Counted from the first letter of the stretch, positions 27,237 to 36,866 are shown. The stretch: 64,000 nt of DNA from Planctomycetota bacterium (GCA_012960475.1 DUBE01000046.1:23572-87571), one strand, 5' to 3'. A program made the numbers and translations. Notes: a model not told the origin generated them from the letters alone.

Positions 27237-28072
27237 GCTTGCTGGTTCTCACCCTGTGTCTGCAACAGGCCACCTTGCATGCGGAGCCCGTCCAGGTGCA
27301 GGTGGGTCAGCCCGTGACCTGGACCTTGGTTGTGGAGCATGATGTGGACGAGGCTGTGGATCTGGAGAGTCTCGCTCAGCCTTCGGATGACACCTGGGTC
27401 CTGCTCAGTGGGCCCGAGGTGGCCCGTGTTCGGGATGGGGAGCGGGCCAGCACTCGCATCCAGTGGTCTCTCTTCTCTCTTGAGGGGGGGGACCGAGCCT
27501 TGCCCGGGCTTGAGGTTTCTCTCTCCAGCGGCCTGAAACTAACGGCTTTGGCTGGAAACCTGGAGGTGATTGGTGATCTGGGACCTGCTGAGGATGCACC
27601 GCGTCCCCTGGGTGGACCCATTGCGCCCCCGACCGAAGCGACCTCCTCTGCTGCGGGCATGTGGTACCTGGCTCTGCTGCCCTTGATTCTGGCTGGGGCC
27701 TACTTTCTGCGCCGGGGGCGGGCGGAGCCTCAGGTATCCAACCCGGTGCCTCCGGTGGATCTGGCAGCGCTGCTTGCGGGCAGCGCCGATTCTGGTGATT
27801 TTGCTGCGGCTCTCTCCGGACGCATCCGTGAATCCATCGACACAGAACAATGCGTGCCGCGCCAAGGCATGATCGATGAGGACTGGATTCAAGATGTGCG
27901 CGCACGTGGGGGAATCGACCTGGTTGTCATTGATGACGCCCAGCAACTCTTGGCCTGGGCCGACACCCTGGAATTCGGTCAGGTGCAGCCCTCCAAAATG
28001 GCCCTGAGTGATGCCCTTGAGCGAGTCGAAGTTCTTCTTGCCAGGGCTCAAACGACGGAGGCCGTGGCATGA
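27233..28072 (+). CDS. BatD-like single-pass membrane protein
   Basis: A 279-residue protein with a short N-terminal signal segment, a beta-rich domain (about 18-120), one membrane helix near 143-160 (MWYLALLPLILAGAYF) and a cytoplasmic helical tail. The arrangement is a shortened version of BatD, encoded later in the same run. Proteins of this kind (DUF4381/BatD-like) sit between DUF58 and batA in many Bat clusters and are thought to contact the VWA proteins. Starts and ends both overlap neighbours by 4 bases. No enzymatic motif. Confidence 0.7.
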   Translation: MSLLVLTLCLQQATLHAEPVQVQVGQPVTWTLVVEHDVDEAVDLESLAQPSDDTWVLLSGPEVARVRDGERASTRIQWSLFSLEGGDRALPGLEVSLSSGLKLTALAGNLEVIGDLGPAEDAPRPLGGPIAPPTEATSSAAGMWYLALLPLILAGAYFLRRGRAEPQVSNPVPPVDLAALLAGSADSGDFAAALSGRIRESIDTEQCVPRQGMIDEDWIQDVRARGGIDLVVIDDAQQLLAWADTLEFGQVQPSKMALSDALERVEVLLARAQTTEAVA

Positions 28073-29121
28073 TCGGCATCTTGATCCAAGAGCCCACCCG
28101 CACTCTGGCACAAGGTCAAGTGGAGTTTCTTGGGGTGTCCCTGGCGGATCCCTGGTTCCTTCCTCTGCTCCTGGGTCTGCCCCTGGTGGCCTGGCTCGCA
28201 AGGGAACGTCGTCGTGCGATTCCCGCCCGGGCGCCGATGATCGCCCATGAGTTGCCCAGCACCTGGCGTGTGCGTTTTTCCTGGTTGCCTCTGGCCCTCG
28301 AAGTGGCGGCTTTGGCCTGTGCGCTTTTCGCCCTGGCGCGGCCCCTTCAGGGGGAGATCTACCTGACCAGCGAAAATGAAGGGGTGGATATCGTGCTTCT
28401 CCTGGATCGTTCCACTTCCATGGAACAGGGGCAAGAGGGCTCAGGCGAACGGCGCTTCGATATTGCCAAGCGGGCGGTGGGGGACTTCGCCGTGCGGCGT
28501 ATGACTGACCGGGAAGGAGCTGCGGACAATGTCTGCCTGGTCGGCTTTGCCATGTTCACCGAGTTGCTGTGTCCGTTTACCTTGGACGCGGGAGCCATTT
28601 CGGGAGTTCTGAAGGATTTGGATGTGGAGCAGCGCCGGGACCTGGACGGTACCAGCATCGGTCTTGCGGTCTCCGAGGCTGTACGGTTGCTGGAGCTGAG
28701 TGAAGCCAAGTCCAAGGTGGTGGTGATCTTGACCGACGGGGAAGACACCACTGGTCTGATCGATCCAATGGATTCCGCGCGGCTTGCGATGGAAAAGGGC
28801 GTGCGCATCTACGCGGTTTTTGCAGGTCCACGAGTGGTGACTCGCTATGACCCTGTGACCCGCCGACGGGTTAATACTCCCGTGCGAGTCAAACTCCTGC
28901 CCGCCTTGGCCAAGGTTACTGGCGCTCGCTTCTTCCATGCCCAGGACGAGGCCGAGTTGGAAGAGGCTTATGCGGAGATCGAACGGCTGGAACGCACCCC
29001 GCGCATCGAGCAGACTCAGGCCGAGCACTTTGACCTCTATCGCTCTTGGATTCTGGCGGCCATGTTGTTGTTCAGCTGCGCTCAGTTTTCACGTCATTCC
29101 TGGGCCAGGAGGACTCCATGA
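28069..29121 (+). CDS. batA: VWA-domain membrane protein BatA
   Basis: A 350-residue protein with two N-terminal membrane helices (about 29-45 and 73-92), a von Willebrand A domain (about 105-310) and a C-terminal helix near 330. The MIDAS metal site is intact: D113-x-S115-x-S117 (DRSTS), T in DGTS near 205, and D in LTDGEDT near 225. BatA is a component of the Bacteroides aerotolerance (Bat) system, linked to envelope stress and VWA-based complex assembly by MoxR. It overlaps both neighbours with ATGA junctions. Confidence 0.9.
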   Translation: MIGILIQEPTRTLAQGQVEFLGVSLADPWFLPLLLGLPLVAWLARERRRAIPARAPMIAHELPSTWRVRFSWLPLALEVAALACALFALARPLQGEIYLTSENEGVDIVLLLDRSTSMEQGQEGSGERRFDIAKRAVGDFAVRRMTDREGAADNVCLVGFAMFTELLCPFTLDAGAISGVLKDLDVEQRRDLDGTSIGLAVSEAVRLLELSEAKSKVVVILTDGEDTTGLIDPMDSARLAMEKGVRIYAVFAGPRVVTRYDPVTRRRVNTPVRVKLLPALAKVTGARFFHAQDEAELEEAYAEIERLERTPRIEQTQAEHFDLYRSWILAAMLLFSCAQFSRHSWARRTP

Positions 29122-30143
29122 TCGCGTTGCTTGGTTTCGAGATCTTGCGTCCCCTGGATCTTGCTTGGATCGGTCTGGCGCCCTTGTTGTTGTTGTTGGG
29201 CCGGGCGGCTTACGTGCGTACTCAGGCCGATGTGCTCTTGATGGTGGACCCCCAGCGCGCGGCGGCGTTCTTTGGGGATCGTTCTTTGCTGGCGGCGCGG
29301 GTGCGCCTGTACTGCGCGGTCTTGGCGTTGGTTCTTGCGGGTCTTTCTCTCTCGGGCCCGGTGCGTGGCTTCACCCTGCGCGAGATTCAACGTCAGGGGG
29401 TGGACCTGGTGTTCTGTTTGGATGCGAGCAAGTCCATGCTGGTGGAGGACCTGGGCCTGAGTCGGTTGGACGAAGCCAAGCGCCAGATCAAATCGGTTTT
29501 TCCCAAGCTTGCAGGGGATCGAGTGGCATTGATTTCGTTCTCTGGCGAAGCCCGCCGCATTGCGCCCTTGACCCGGGACCTACGCACTCTGGGTTGGTTC
29601 TTGGACGGTGTGGATCCCGCAGATCATGCCCTGGGGGGCACGGATCTGGCGGCGGCCTTGAGCGATGCCCTGGACCTTTTTGATGGTCGCACAGGAGCCA
29701 GTGAAGCCATCGTGTTGATTACCGATGGGGAAGACCATGGAGGTCGAGGCCTTGAAGTTGCGGTGGAAGCGGCGCGTCGCGGGATCGCCGTGCATGTGCT
29801 CGGGGTCGGTACACAGGCCGGGGGCAAGATTCCCATGACCAATGGTGGCTGGGTGCGTGGCCCCGATGGCAAGGAAGTAGTCTCCCGTCTGGCATCGGAA
29901 ACCTTGCAGGAGGTGGCCCGGGTTACCGGAGGCAAGTATGTGGGGGTCGAGGGCGCTGTACTGGGTCTTGAGCGTTTGTACCGCGAGGGGATTTCCACCC
30001 TTGAGGGACAAGTTTACGATCAGGGTATGGAGCGCGTACCCCATGACCGTTTTCAGTGGCCTCTGGTGCTGACGATTGCGTGCATGGCCGTATCCATGTT
30101 GTTGAACGAGCGCCGGTCCAGGGCGGAAGAGGTGGCCTCATGA
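29118..30143 (+). CDS. batB: VWA-domain membrane protein BatB
   Basis: A 341-residue paralogue of BatA: N-terminal helices (about 15-30 and 62-80), VWA domain with intact MIDAS (D102-x-S104-x-S106 in DASKSM; GTDLA near 180; ITDGEDHGG near 206), and a C-terminal membrane helix (about 313-330). The start at 29118 overlaps the batA stop (ATGA); the frame extends 24 codons further upstream inside batA but that portion is not needed. BatA and BatB are expected to form a membrane complex handled by the MoxR ATPase. Confidence 0.92.
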   Translation: MIALLGFEILRPLDLAWIGLAPLLLLLGRAAYVRTQADVLLMVDPQRAAAFFGDRSLLAARVRLYCAVLALVLAGLSLSGPVRGFTLREIQRQGVDLVFCLDASKSMLVEDLGLSRLDEAKRQIKSVFPKLAGDRVALISFSGEARRIAPLTRDLRTLGWFLDGVDPADHALGGTDLAAALSDALDLFDGRTGASEAIVLITDGEDHGGRGLEVAVEAARRGIAVHVLGVGTQAGGKIPMTNGGWVRGPDGKEVVSRLASETLQEVARVTGGKYVGVEGAVLGLERLYREGISTLEGQVYDQGMERVPHDRFQWPLVLTIACMAVSMLLNERRSRAEEVAS

Positions 30144-31351
30144 GAGTGAGTCGTTGCAAGTCCATGGGCATCAGGAACACAGTTTGCTTGTGGGCCTGTC
30201 TGGTTCTTGCCCCCTTGGCTTGGGGTCAGGATGAGGCTGTTCAAGATCAGGCCGTTGAGGATCAGCAAGTGGAACAACCTGTGCCCATCAACACAGAGCC
30301 AACCGAACCTGCCCAGGAGATCATCCTGTCATGGGAAGGCCCCTATTTTGACGGCTTTGATGAGGCCTGCGCCGCTTTCGAAGACGGCCGGGATCTGGAG
30401 GCCGTGGCTCTTGCAAAGCGTTTGGCCCAGGAAGACAAGGCAAGTCTCAGGCGTCGGTCTTGGCAGGCCAGGACCCGCGGGCTCAGCGAGCGCCTGTTCT
30501 TCCGGGAGTCGAGTCCCCTGGCCGGTTGGGTTGATCCCGGGCGCTCTCGGGTCCAGCAGTCGGCGGCACGGAATCTGGAGGGCCTGGCTCATCACAAGCG
30601 CGGGGCTCTGGAAGAAGCGGAAGAGGCCTGGCAGGCTGCTCGTGGTCTGGCCATTGGGCGCGGGTCCCTTGCTGCTTGTGATGGGCTGGGTCTCCTGGAC
30701 TTGGAGCTGGCAGAAGAGCACTTCGCACAGATTCCCGAGGTTCAGGGAAAAACGAACAACCCCATGGCGCCGAATTTCACCGTGCCTCCCGCATCAACCC
30801 AAGGTACGGGCGAAGAAGAAGCCCCGGATCCTCTTTCCCTGGCCCGAGAGTCCTACCTCGCAGCCCGGGAACATCTGGTGGAGCGCTTGCGCGTGGACTG
30901 GCGCAACGAGGATACGCGGGCCAATGTGGAGCTGATTCAAAAGCGCCTTCATAGGCTGGACGAGATTGAAGCGGAGCGCAGGCAAGAGGATGGTCAAGAG
31001 CGTTCTGACGATCAATCCCAGGACAGCGAAGCCGAAGACTCAAGCGACTCTTCGGGCGAGGGTTCTGAGAAATCCGAGGACGAGCCCCAGGAGTCCGACC
31101 AGGAAAAAGAGAGCGATGGGGATCCCGAAGGCGAGGGCGACCCCCAGGAAAATGAGGAGGATTCCGATGACCCCGAGCAGCAGCCCGAAGAGGGAGACGG
31201 GGAAGAACAGGCCGAACCGGAAGAGCGGCTGCTGACCAAGGAAGAACAACAACGCCTGCTCGATCAACTTCGACGACACAACGAGAAAGGTGAGGAGCTG
31301 CGTGAACGGCTCGCACGCCTGCGCGCCCGGTCCACTGACAAGGACTGGTAG
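30140..31351 (+). CDS. batC: TPR protein BatC with acidic tail
   Basis: A 403-residue exported protein. Signal peptide ends about residue 30 (PLAWGQ). TPR-like helices occupy about 60-275. About 290-375 is a very acidic, low-complexity stretch of Glu, Asp, Ser and Gln, as in other BatC proteins. The basic C-terminal helix (KEEQQRLLDQLRR, then RERLARLRARS) matches the conserved BatC end. ATGA overlap with batB. It should act in the periplasm with the VWA proteins. The acidic segment may bind cations or partners; that is inference. Confidence 0.85.
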   Translation: MRVSRCKSMGIRNTVCLWACLVLAPLAWGQDEAVQDQAVEDQQVEQPVPINTEPTEPAQEIILSWEGPYFDGFDEACAAFEDGRDLEAVALAKRLAQEDKASLRRRSWQARTRGLSERLFFRESSPLAGWVDPGRSRVQQSAARNLEGLAHHKRGALEEAEEAWQAARGLAIGRGSLAACDGLGLLDLELAEEHFAQIPEVQGKTNNPMAPNFTVPPASTQGTGEEEAPDPLSLARESYLAAREHLVERLRVDWRNEDTRANVELIQKRLHRLDEIEAERRQEDGQERSDDQSQDSEAEDSSDSSGEGSEKSEDEPQESDQEKESDGDPEGEGDPQENEEDSDDPEQQPEEGDGEEQAEPEERLLTKEEQQRLLDQLRRHNEKGEELRERLARLRARSTDKDW

Positions 31352-31394
31352 CTTCCACTTTCCGCACAGACGAACAAGACTTTCTCCAGAGACC

Positions 31395-33185
31395 ATGCAG
31401 TTGACCAGTATTCACCTCAAACAAGAGAGCCTCCAGCAAGGTCAGTGGAGCTCAGGCGGCAAGTGCCCCCCCAGGGCGCATTTGGTCCGTATCGCCACGG
31501 CTCTGCTCAGCTTGCTCTTGATGGCCAGCGTTTCAGCTGCGCCTCAACGACCCGTGCGCGTGCGTGCCCAGCTTTCCACCGGAGTGGCAAAACTTGGCGC
31601 CAATGTCCAACTGGTGATCACTGCCGAGGGAGACCCGGCTGCCACTCTGGAAGCCCTGCCCCCGGTGGACGGCTTGCGCATTTCCCAGCCGGCCTCGCCC
31701 ATGTATTCCGAGTTCACCCACCGCGTGGCCGGACGGCAGGTGCGGCGCATCACTCTGAGTTGGACTCTGCAGGTAGAGACTTTGCGCGAGGGCAAGTTCG
31801 AGCTGCCGAGTGTGCGCGTGGTTTCCAACGGACGCGGCCATTTGGGCCAGGTGCTGCCCGCCTCTTTGACGGTGGTGCGTGACATTCAGGGAGCTGACAT
31901 GGGTTTTCTGGAGGTATCCGAGGTGCCAGAGACGGTTTATGAGGGCCAGCCCTTCAGCGTGCATCTGCGTGCGGGCTGGGATGCAAATCTGCAGGTGGCC
32001 TCGGCGGGCATGGTCTTGCCTTGGTGGGGCCGCTTGCCAGGAACCCTGGAGTTGAACACTGGTCAAGAAAACCTGGGGCGTAAGGTGGTCACCATCGGTC
32101 TCAACCGATCCAGTCGGGTGGATGTGGTCGGCCCAATCGAAGAGAACCGGGACAAGGGGGTCTTTCATGTAGTGGAACTCAAGCGGCGTTACTTGCCCAC
32201 CCGTCCGGGGACCTTGGACTTTGCCCAGGGAATCTTTGAATTCGGCGAGTTGGTGGGCAACGCCGGTCCCTTTGGCCGACGCAAGACTCGGGACTTCTAC
32301 GCTGTGCTGCCGCGTTTTGAGGTGCAGGTGCTGCGTGTTCCTGAAGAGGGGCGCCCCTTCGCTTGGACCGGAGCCGTTGGTTCCCTGAGCGTGGACCGGG
32401 AAACCGACACCCGAGACGTGGACCAGGGCGCTTCGATTCACCTGACCATGCGCTGGCTGGGGGATGGCAACCTGGAGTTCTTTGATCTGCCGGACCTCTC
32501 CCGGCTGGATTCCTTCAGAGGGTTTCGGATTCTTGGGGTAGAGGACATTCCCGGAGTCCTGGAGCGCAAGGCGACCTGGGAGTTGGTTCCAGTGGACGCC
32601 AATCTGGAGGCCATTCCGGCGATTCCCCTGTGGGTCTTCAATCCGACGTCCAAGGCCTACGAGTTGCTGGAGAGCGATCCGGTTCCGATCCGCGTGCGAG
32701 CGGTGGAAGGTGGCCTTGATCCTGCCCTTGGTGGACCGGTTCTCGACGCTCCGGATGTCCTGGGCATCGATCCCCATGCACGCACAGGACCTGATCCTGA
32801 GGGTCCTTCGGGATCGAACCTCCTGGTCGGCTACTTCTTGCTGCCCCTTGCATGGCTTGCGGGGCGCATGTTTGTGCGCCGCCGGGGAGATCCCGGAGGC
32901 CGTGCTGCCCGTCGTCGTCGGGCTGCGCCGCGGCGTTTGTCCCGCGCCTTGGGCAGGGCTGAAAATGCGGCCGACCAGCGCCAGGCCCTGGCGACTTTTC
33001 TCGGCGCCTGTTCGGGTCAGAGCGACCAGTCATGGATCGGTCGCGCTCCGGGCCTCTTGGGCTCTGCGGGAGGGCAAGAACTCGAAGCCTTGTTCGCGGC
33101 CTTCGACGCTGCGATTCACGGGGGCGACAACCAACCTCTGGACAAGACCATGATTGAGCGGGTTGCCCGCGGGGCAGGGATCTAG
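31395..33185 (+). CDS. batD: BatD family protein
   Basis: A 596-residue membrane protein of the BatD/oxygen-tolerance family. After the signal segment (hydrophobic core about 32-48) comes a series of beta domains with the BatD opening (VRVRAQLSTGVAKLGANVQL) and the recurring G-x-x-L-G-D/G-N pattern (RWLGDGNLE). One membrane helix lies near 475-490 (NLLVGYFLLPLAWLAG), followed by a basic cytoplasmic tail. The ATG at 31395 gives an unusually long n-region of about 30 residues; a TTG at 31482 directly before the signal core is possible. 43 bases separate it from batC. Confidence 0.88.
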   Translation: MQLTSIHLKQESLQQGQWSSGGKCPPRAHLVRIATALLSLLLMASVSAAPQRPVRVRAQLSTGVAKLGANVQLVITAEGDPAATLEALPPVDGLRISQPASPMYSEFTHRVAGRQVRRITLSWTLQVETLREGKFELPSVRVVSNGRGHLGQVLPASLTVVRDIQGADMGFLEVSEVPETVYEGQPFSVHLRAGWDANLQVASAGMVLPWWGRLPGTLELNTGQENLGRKVVTIGLNRSSRVDVVGPIEENRDKGVFHVVELKRRYLPTRPGTLDFAQGIFEFGELVGNAGPFGRRKTRDFYAVLPRFEVQVLRVPEEGRPFAWTGAVGSLSVDRETDTRDVDQGASIHLTMRWLGDGNLEFFDLPDLSRLDSFRGFRILGVEDIPGVLERKATWELVPVDANLEAIPAIPLWVFNPTSKAYELLESDPVPIRVRAVEGGLDPALGGPVLDAPDVLGIDPHARTGPDPEGPSGSNLLVGYFLLPLAWLAGRMFVRRRGDPGGRAARRRRAAPRRLSRALGRAENAADQRQALATFLGACSGQSDQSWIGRAPGLLGSAGGQELEALFAAFDAAIHGGDNQPLDKTMIERVARGAGI

Positions 33186-33932
33186 ATGTTCTCTTCTCTG
33201 TTGCTTCTCCTTGTGCTCCTCGGTTCAAGTGCCGCAGCCCCCCAGGGTGTGGAATTGGATCTGGCCAGCAGTCTCTATCGCCAGGGGGATCTGGTCTCTT
33301 CCCAGACCCTTTGGCTTGAAGCCCTGGATGAGTCTGCTCCTGCTTTGGAGCGGTCGCGCCTGTGTGCCAACCTGGGTACCGTTGCGTATCACGAGGGACG
33401 TACGGAGGAATCTGTCGCCTGGTTCAGCGCGGCCCTGGCCCTCGATCCGCGCAACGATGACCTGCTGCACGACTTGGAGTTGACCCGCGCACAGGCGGGC
33501 ATGGCTGGATTGGATTCTGGTTCCCTGCTCGATGCCTTGGGTTTCATGCTGACCGAATGGACTCCTGCGGAGGCCGGCTGGATTGGTCTTGGGGGGCTCT
33601 TGCTCCTTAGCCTGGCGGCGGTGCTGGAGGCCATGCGGGGGGGCCGGCGCACGGCGCAGTTGCTCATGCTGGTTGCCCTGCTCCAGCCGTTCTTTCTCGG
33701 TCCCTTGCTCGCCCGCAATTGGAACAGTTCCGGGGACCCATACATGGTGATTGAGGCGGGCGGTGTTCTTGCCCGCGCCGAACCCCGGCCTGATTCCTCC
33801 CGTCAGGCCCATCTGGCCCCAGGAAGTGTGCATGATCGCATCGACTCCTGGCCCGGTTGGATTCTGCTGCGTGGGGACGACGGTCAGCGCCACTGGGTGC
33901 CAGAAGATTCCACATTCCAGCTGACTCGTTGA
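33186..33932 (+). CDS. batE: TPR/SH3-like membrane protein BatE
   Basis: A 248-residue protein with a signal peptide (about 1-18), two TPR units (about 25-105), a pair of membrane helices near 130-180 and a short C-terminal SH3-like domain (about 190-245). This is the BatE arrangement: TPR, membrane hairpin and bacterial SH3. It follows the batD stop immediately, with no intergenic bases, and closes the Bat set. Confidence 0.82.
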   Translation: MFSSLLLLLVLLGSSAAAPQGVELDLASSLYRQGDLVSSQTLWLEALDESAPALERSRLCANLGTVAYHEGRTEESVAWFSAALALDPRNDDLLHDLELTRAQAGMAGLDSGSLLDALGFMLTEWTPAEAGWIGLGGLLLLSLAAVLEAMRGGRRTAQLLMLVALLQPFFLGPLLARNWNSSGDPYMVIEAGGVLARAEPRPDSSRQAHLAPGSVHDRIDSWPGWILLRGDDGQRHWVPEDSTFQLTR

Positions 33933-33975
33933 TTGTTGCTTGTGCTGGGCCTCTCCGGGGGCGATCCTAGGCTCG

Positions 33976-35523
33976 ATGACCTTGCGTGTATTGATCCCTG
34001 GCCTGCTGTTGTTGAGCTGCTCTCCTCACCAGAAGGCCGAGCGCCTGGGAGAGGGTGTGTTGCTGATCACCGTGGACGGCTGGCGCCGGGATCATCTGGG
34101 CGCCTTTGGAGCGCCGTTTGAAACTACCCCCTGGCTTTCCTCCGAGGCTCCCGAGGCGATTTTCATGACCAACGCTTGGGCCCACGACGGGGATCCGGTT
34201 ATGTCCCACGCATCTCTGCTCTCGGGCAGCGAGTCCATGCTCAGTTTGGTACCCGAGGTGGTGCTCGATGATGGCACGGTAATCCAGCCGGTCTATAGCA
34301 CTGCAATGCCCGATCGCCTGCCCCGGCTGGCTCGGCGGTTCTTGGCCAAGGGTTGGGCCACCGCCGCGTTTCTTGACAACCCGCGTCTGGGAAGCTTGCG
34401 CGGGCTTACGACCGGCTTCCACGATGTGATTCCCTTTGGCGGATCGGCATCCTCTGGTGCGATCGAGGAAGGCCATGGCATCGACTTGACCCACAAGCGC
34501 TTGGTGCATTGGTTGGATCACCTGCCCACGGGAGCAAAGTGGTTTGCCTGGGTGCATGTGGGAGACTTGATGCGCATCTGGAACGACAAGGAGCCGCCCA
34601 TGGACGAGGCCTTCCTGCGCGGGGCCGAGGACGATTGGACCCCGCCCACCGGAATTCGCTGGCCTTCGTATCACTCGGTGGCCTCCCAGAACCAATCCGA
34701 CCCTCCCCGTACCCATGGTGAAGGACTGTGCGTCTACGATACGGCCCTGGCTCGACTGGATGGTTTGTTGGGAGCCATGGTGCAGGATGTACGCAGGCGC
34801 ATGGACCCGGATGAAACTACCATCGCCCTGGCGGGATCCATGGGCATGTCTTTTGGCGACGCGGGGGTCTTCTATTCTTCCTCAGGGCTGTCTTCTCATG
34901 ATGTGGGTGTGCCATTGGTTCTTTGGCCCCGCAAGGCCGCCGGCATTCCAGCTGGCCGCGCAGCAGGAGGCTTGATGGGGTTGGTGGATTTGGCGCCAAC
35001 ATTGTTGGAGATCCATGGCAGCGACCCTCCAGGGCCCGCGGGCATGACCGGGATCTCCATGGCAGCCTATTTGCGTAACATCGATGGGGAGGCTCCCCGG
35101 TCCGATCCAAGTCAGCGAGAGGAGTTCTTTCCTTGGGATCAACTGCACGGTGGTCTTGGGGGAGAGGTGCCGGTGCTCTTGACCAGTGTCTTGATGGGCG
35201 GGCAGGGCTTTGTCAGCGACAGCATGTTCATGATGGACGCGGGGTCCAAGCCCGCCTTGCTGCGGGCCTTGACTGGCATTCCTGGCCGCCCACCCAACGC
35301 TGCCAGCTGGATTTTTCTGGAGCAACGTGCCACTGGTCGCAGCTGGCGTGCCGCGCGGTCGGATCTGGTGGAACTCCCCGAAGGCCTGCCAGCCAGTTTT
35401 GAGGATTATTTTGGGCCCAAGGGCAGGGTGGGAGCCTCCCTGGAGGAGCGGCGCCGTAGACTGCACGAGCTAGACATTCACTCGCCCGGCAGCCTTGAAA
35501 TCGGTGGGCTGCGAGATCCTTGA
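33976..35523 (+). CDS. Second degenerate sulfatase-fold lipoprotein
   Basis: A 515-residue lipoprotein (lipobox LLSC, Cys15). The alkaline-phosphatase/sulfatase scaffold is clear: LITVDGWRRDHLG at 31-42 and, near the end, VPLVLW and LVDLAPTLLEI. The catalytic set is lost. The nucleophile position ahead of V-M-S is Pro74, the S-D-H-G metal motif reads G-S288-M289-G, and the later G-H-G is replaced by S-S-G. D34 remains. Like the protein at 1172-2350 it is probably non-enzymatic. TAGGCT (33968-33973) lies 2 bases before the ATG; an in-frame TTG at 33940 is less likely because it would bury the signal peptide. Its stop overlaps the TTG start of the next gene. Confidence 0.78.
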   Translation: MTLRVLIPGLLLLSCSPHQKAERLGEGVLLITVDGWRRDHLGAFGAPFETTPWLSSEAPEAIFMTNAWAHDGDPVMSHASLLSGSESMLSLVPEVVLDDGTVIQPVYSTAMPDRLPRLARRFLAKGWATAAFLDNPRLGSLRGLTTGFHDVIPFGGSASSGAIEEGHGIDLTHKRLVHWLDHLPTGAKWFAWVHVGDLMRIWNDKEPPMDEAFLRGAEDDWTPPTGIRWPSYHSVASQNQSDPPRTHGEGLCVYDTALARLDGLLGAMVQDVRRRMDPDETTIALAGSMGMSFGDAGVFYSSSGLSSHDVGVPLVLWPRKAAGIPAGRAAGGLMGLVDLAPTLLEIHGSDPPGPAGMTGISMAAYLRNIDGEAPRSDPSQREEFFPWDQLHGGLGGEVPVLLTSVLMGGQGFVSDSMFMMDAGSKPALLRALTGIPGRPPNAASWIFLEQRATGRSWRAARSDLVELPEGLPASFEDYFGPKGRVGASLEERRRRLHELDIHSPGSLEIGGLRDP

Positions 35524-36866
35524 AGATTCTCTTCGTTGCTAACGGATTCCCCCCCAACGGACAGTGGGGTACTGAGTTCTACACTCATCAGGCGGCGGTC
35601 GGCCTTGCCGCCCGAGGACATCATGTGAGCGTCTTTTGTCCGAGGCGAGAAGGTCAAGCCGAGCGCTATAGCGTAACCAGCACCACGCGTTATGGCTTGA
35701 CCCTGCATGAGGTCTCGAATCCGCCAACTCGCACCAAGCGTTTCCGGGATAGCTATCTGAGCGAGGGCGTCGAGCGCTGTTTCGATGAGCTTCTTCGGTC
35801 TCACAGACCTGACGTGGTGCATTTCACCCATTTTCTGTGGGGACTCTCAGCGCGCTTGCCGACCTTGGCCCGGGATAGCGGTGCAAAGGTGTTGGTGACC
35901 TTGACGGATTTTGGCATCAGTTGTCACCGCGGTCAATTTCTTGACGCGTTCCTCAAACCATGCGAGGGCAGTGAACCTGCCAAGTGCGCCCGCTGTGTGC
36001 GCACCCTTGGTCAATACGATGGGCCCCAACCCTTGCGCAGTGCCAAACAACTCCTGGCGACCGCCATGGCTAGTATTGGCGGTTTGGGTTTGGTTCCTAC
36101 GGCGGCTGACCTCAGGGAACGTGACCTGGCCCTGCAGGAAACCGTTCAGGCTACCGATATCTTCATTGCGCCTACGGAAGCGATTGCCTCTCGTCTGCGC
36201 GGAATCGTGGTTCCCACTGAGAAGCTGGAAGTGCTCTGTTATGGAATCGACGAGCGGCCTTTCAACGACGCACCGCCCACCCACGGAGAGGAGTTGTTTC
36301 GCTTCGGATTCCTCGGCCAGTTTCAACCCCACAAGGGACTTGACGTGATCTTTCGAGCCGTGAGTCGGTTGGCAGAAGACTCTACCTACCGGGACCGCAA
36401 GTGGTCCGTGCGCGTGCATGGCACGCCGGTGGGTGGCCGCCACGGGCGCTTCATCGCCCGCACCTGGGATCCTCGACTGGCGCCCCGGATAGAGTTTCAT
36501 GGTTCTTTCGAACCCCTGCAAGCTCCCTGGGCCATGGCTGAGTTGGATGCGGTGATTGTGCCCAGCTGCTGGACCGAGAACGCGCCCCTGACGGTGTTGC
36601 AGGCTATCGCCATGGGCCTGCCCATGATTGTTTCGGATGTGCCGGGCATTCGTGAGGTGGTGCCCGAGGGCACCACCTTCATCACCCCCGGGGATGCCGC
36701 CGCCCTATCAGTTGCCATGGGCAGCATGATCCGCGATGGAGCCCGCCGGAACCTCGTGGTCGAGGCCATGCCGATTTCTCACGGCGACCACATCGATGCC
36801 CTGCTGGGCCACTACCGGCGTCTGCGCGAGGGTCGGCCGGGGCTGCGGCTGGTGTCTGGGAGCTAG
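35520..36866 (+). CDS. Glycosyltransferase family 4 protein
   Basis: A 448-residue GT-B fold glycosyltransferase. The N-terminal half has the GT4 opening (KILFVANGFPP, then G-x-E-x-Y-T-H) and the C-terminal half a clear GT1/GT4 donor site: FGFLGQFQPHKGLD near 262, VPSCWTENAPLTVLQA near 342 and a following GLPMIVSDVPG. The E-N-A-P-L form replaces the more common E-x-x-G-x-x-x-x-E. It should transfer a nucleotide-activated sugar to a lipid- or glycan-linked acceptor in the cytoplasm. Start is TTG, overlapping the previous stop (TTGA), so translation is probably coupled to the degenerate sulfatase-fold lipoprotein. A Cys-rich loop (C-x10-C-x6-C-x2-C near 140-160) is present. Confidence 0.88.
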   Translation: MKILFVANGFPPNGQWGTEFYTHQAAVGLAARGHHVSVFCPRREGQAERYSVTSTTRYGLTLHEVSNPPTRTKRFRDSYLSEGVERCFDELLRSHRPDVVHFTHFLWGLSARLPTLARDSGAKVLVTLTDFGISCHRGQFLDAFLKPCEGSEPAKCARCVRTLGQYDGPQPLRSAKQLLATAMASIGGLGLVPTAADLRERDLALQETVQATDIFIAPTEAIASRLRGIVVPTEKLEVLCYGIDERPFNDAPPTHGEELFRFGFLGQFQPHKGLDVIFRAVSRLAEDSTYRDRKWSVRVHGTPVGGRHGRFIARTWDPRLAPRIEFHGSFEPLQAPWAMAELDAVIVPSCWTENAPLTVLQAIAMGLPMIVSDVPGIREVVPEGTTFITPGDAAALSVAMGSMIRDGARRNLVVEAMPISHGDHIDALLGHYRRLREGRPGLRLVSGS

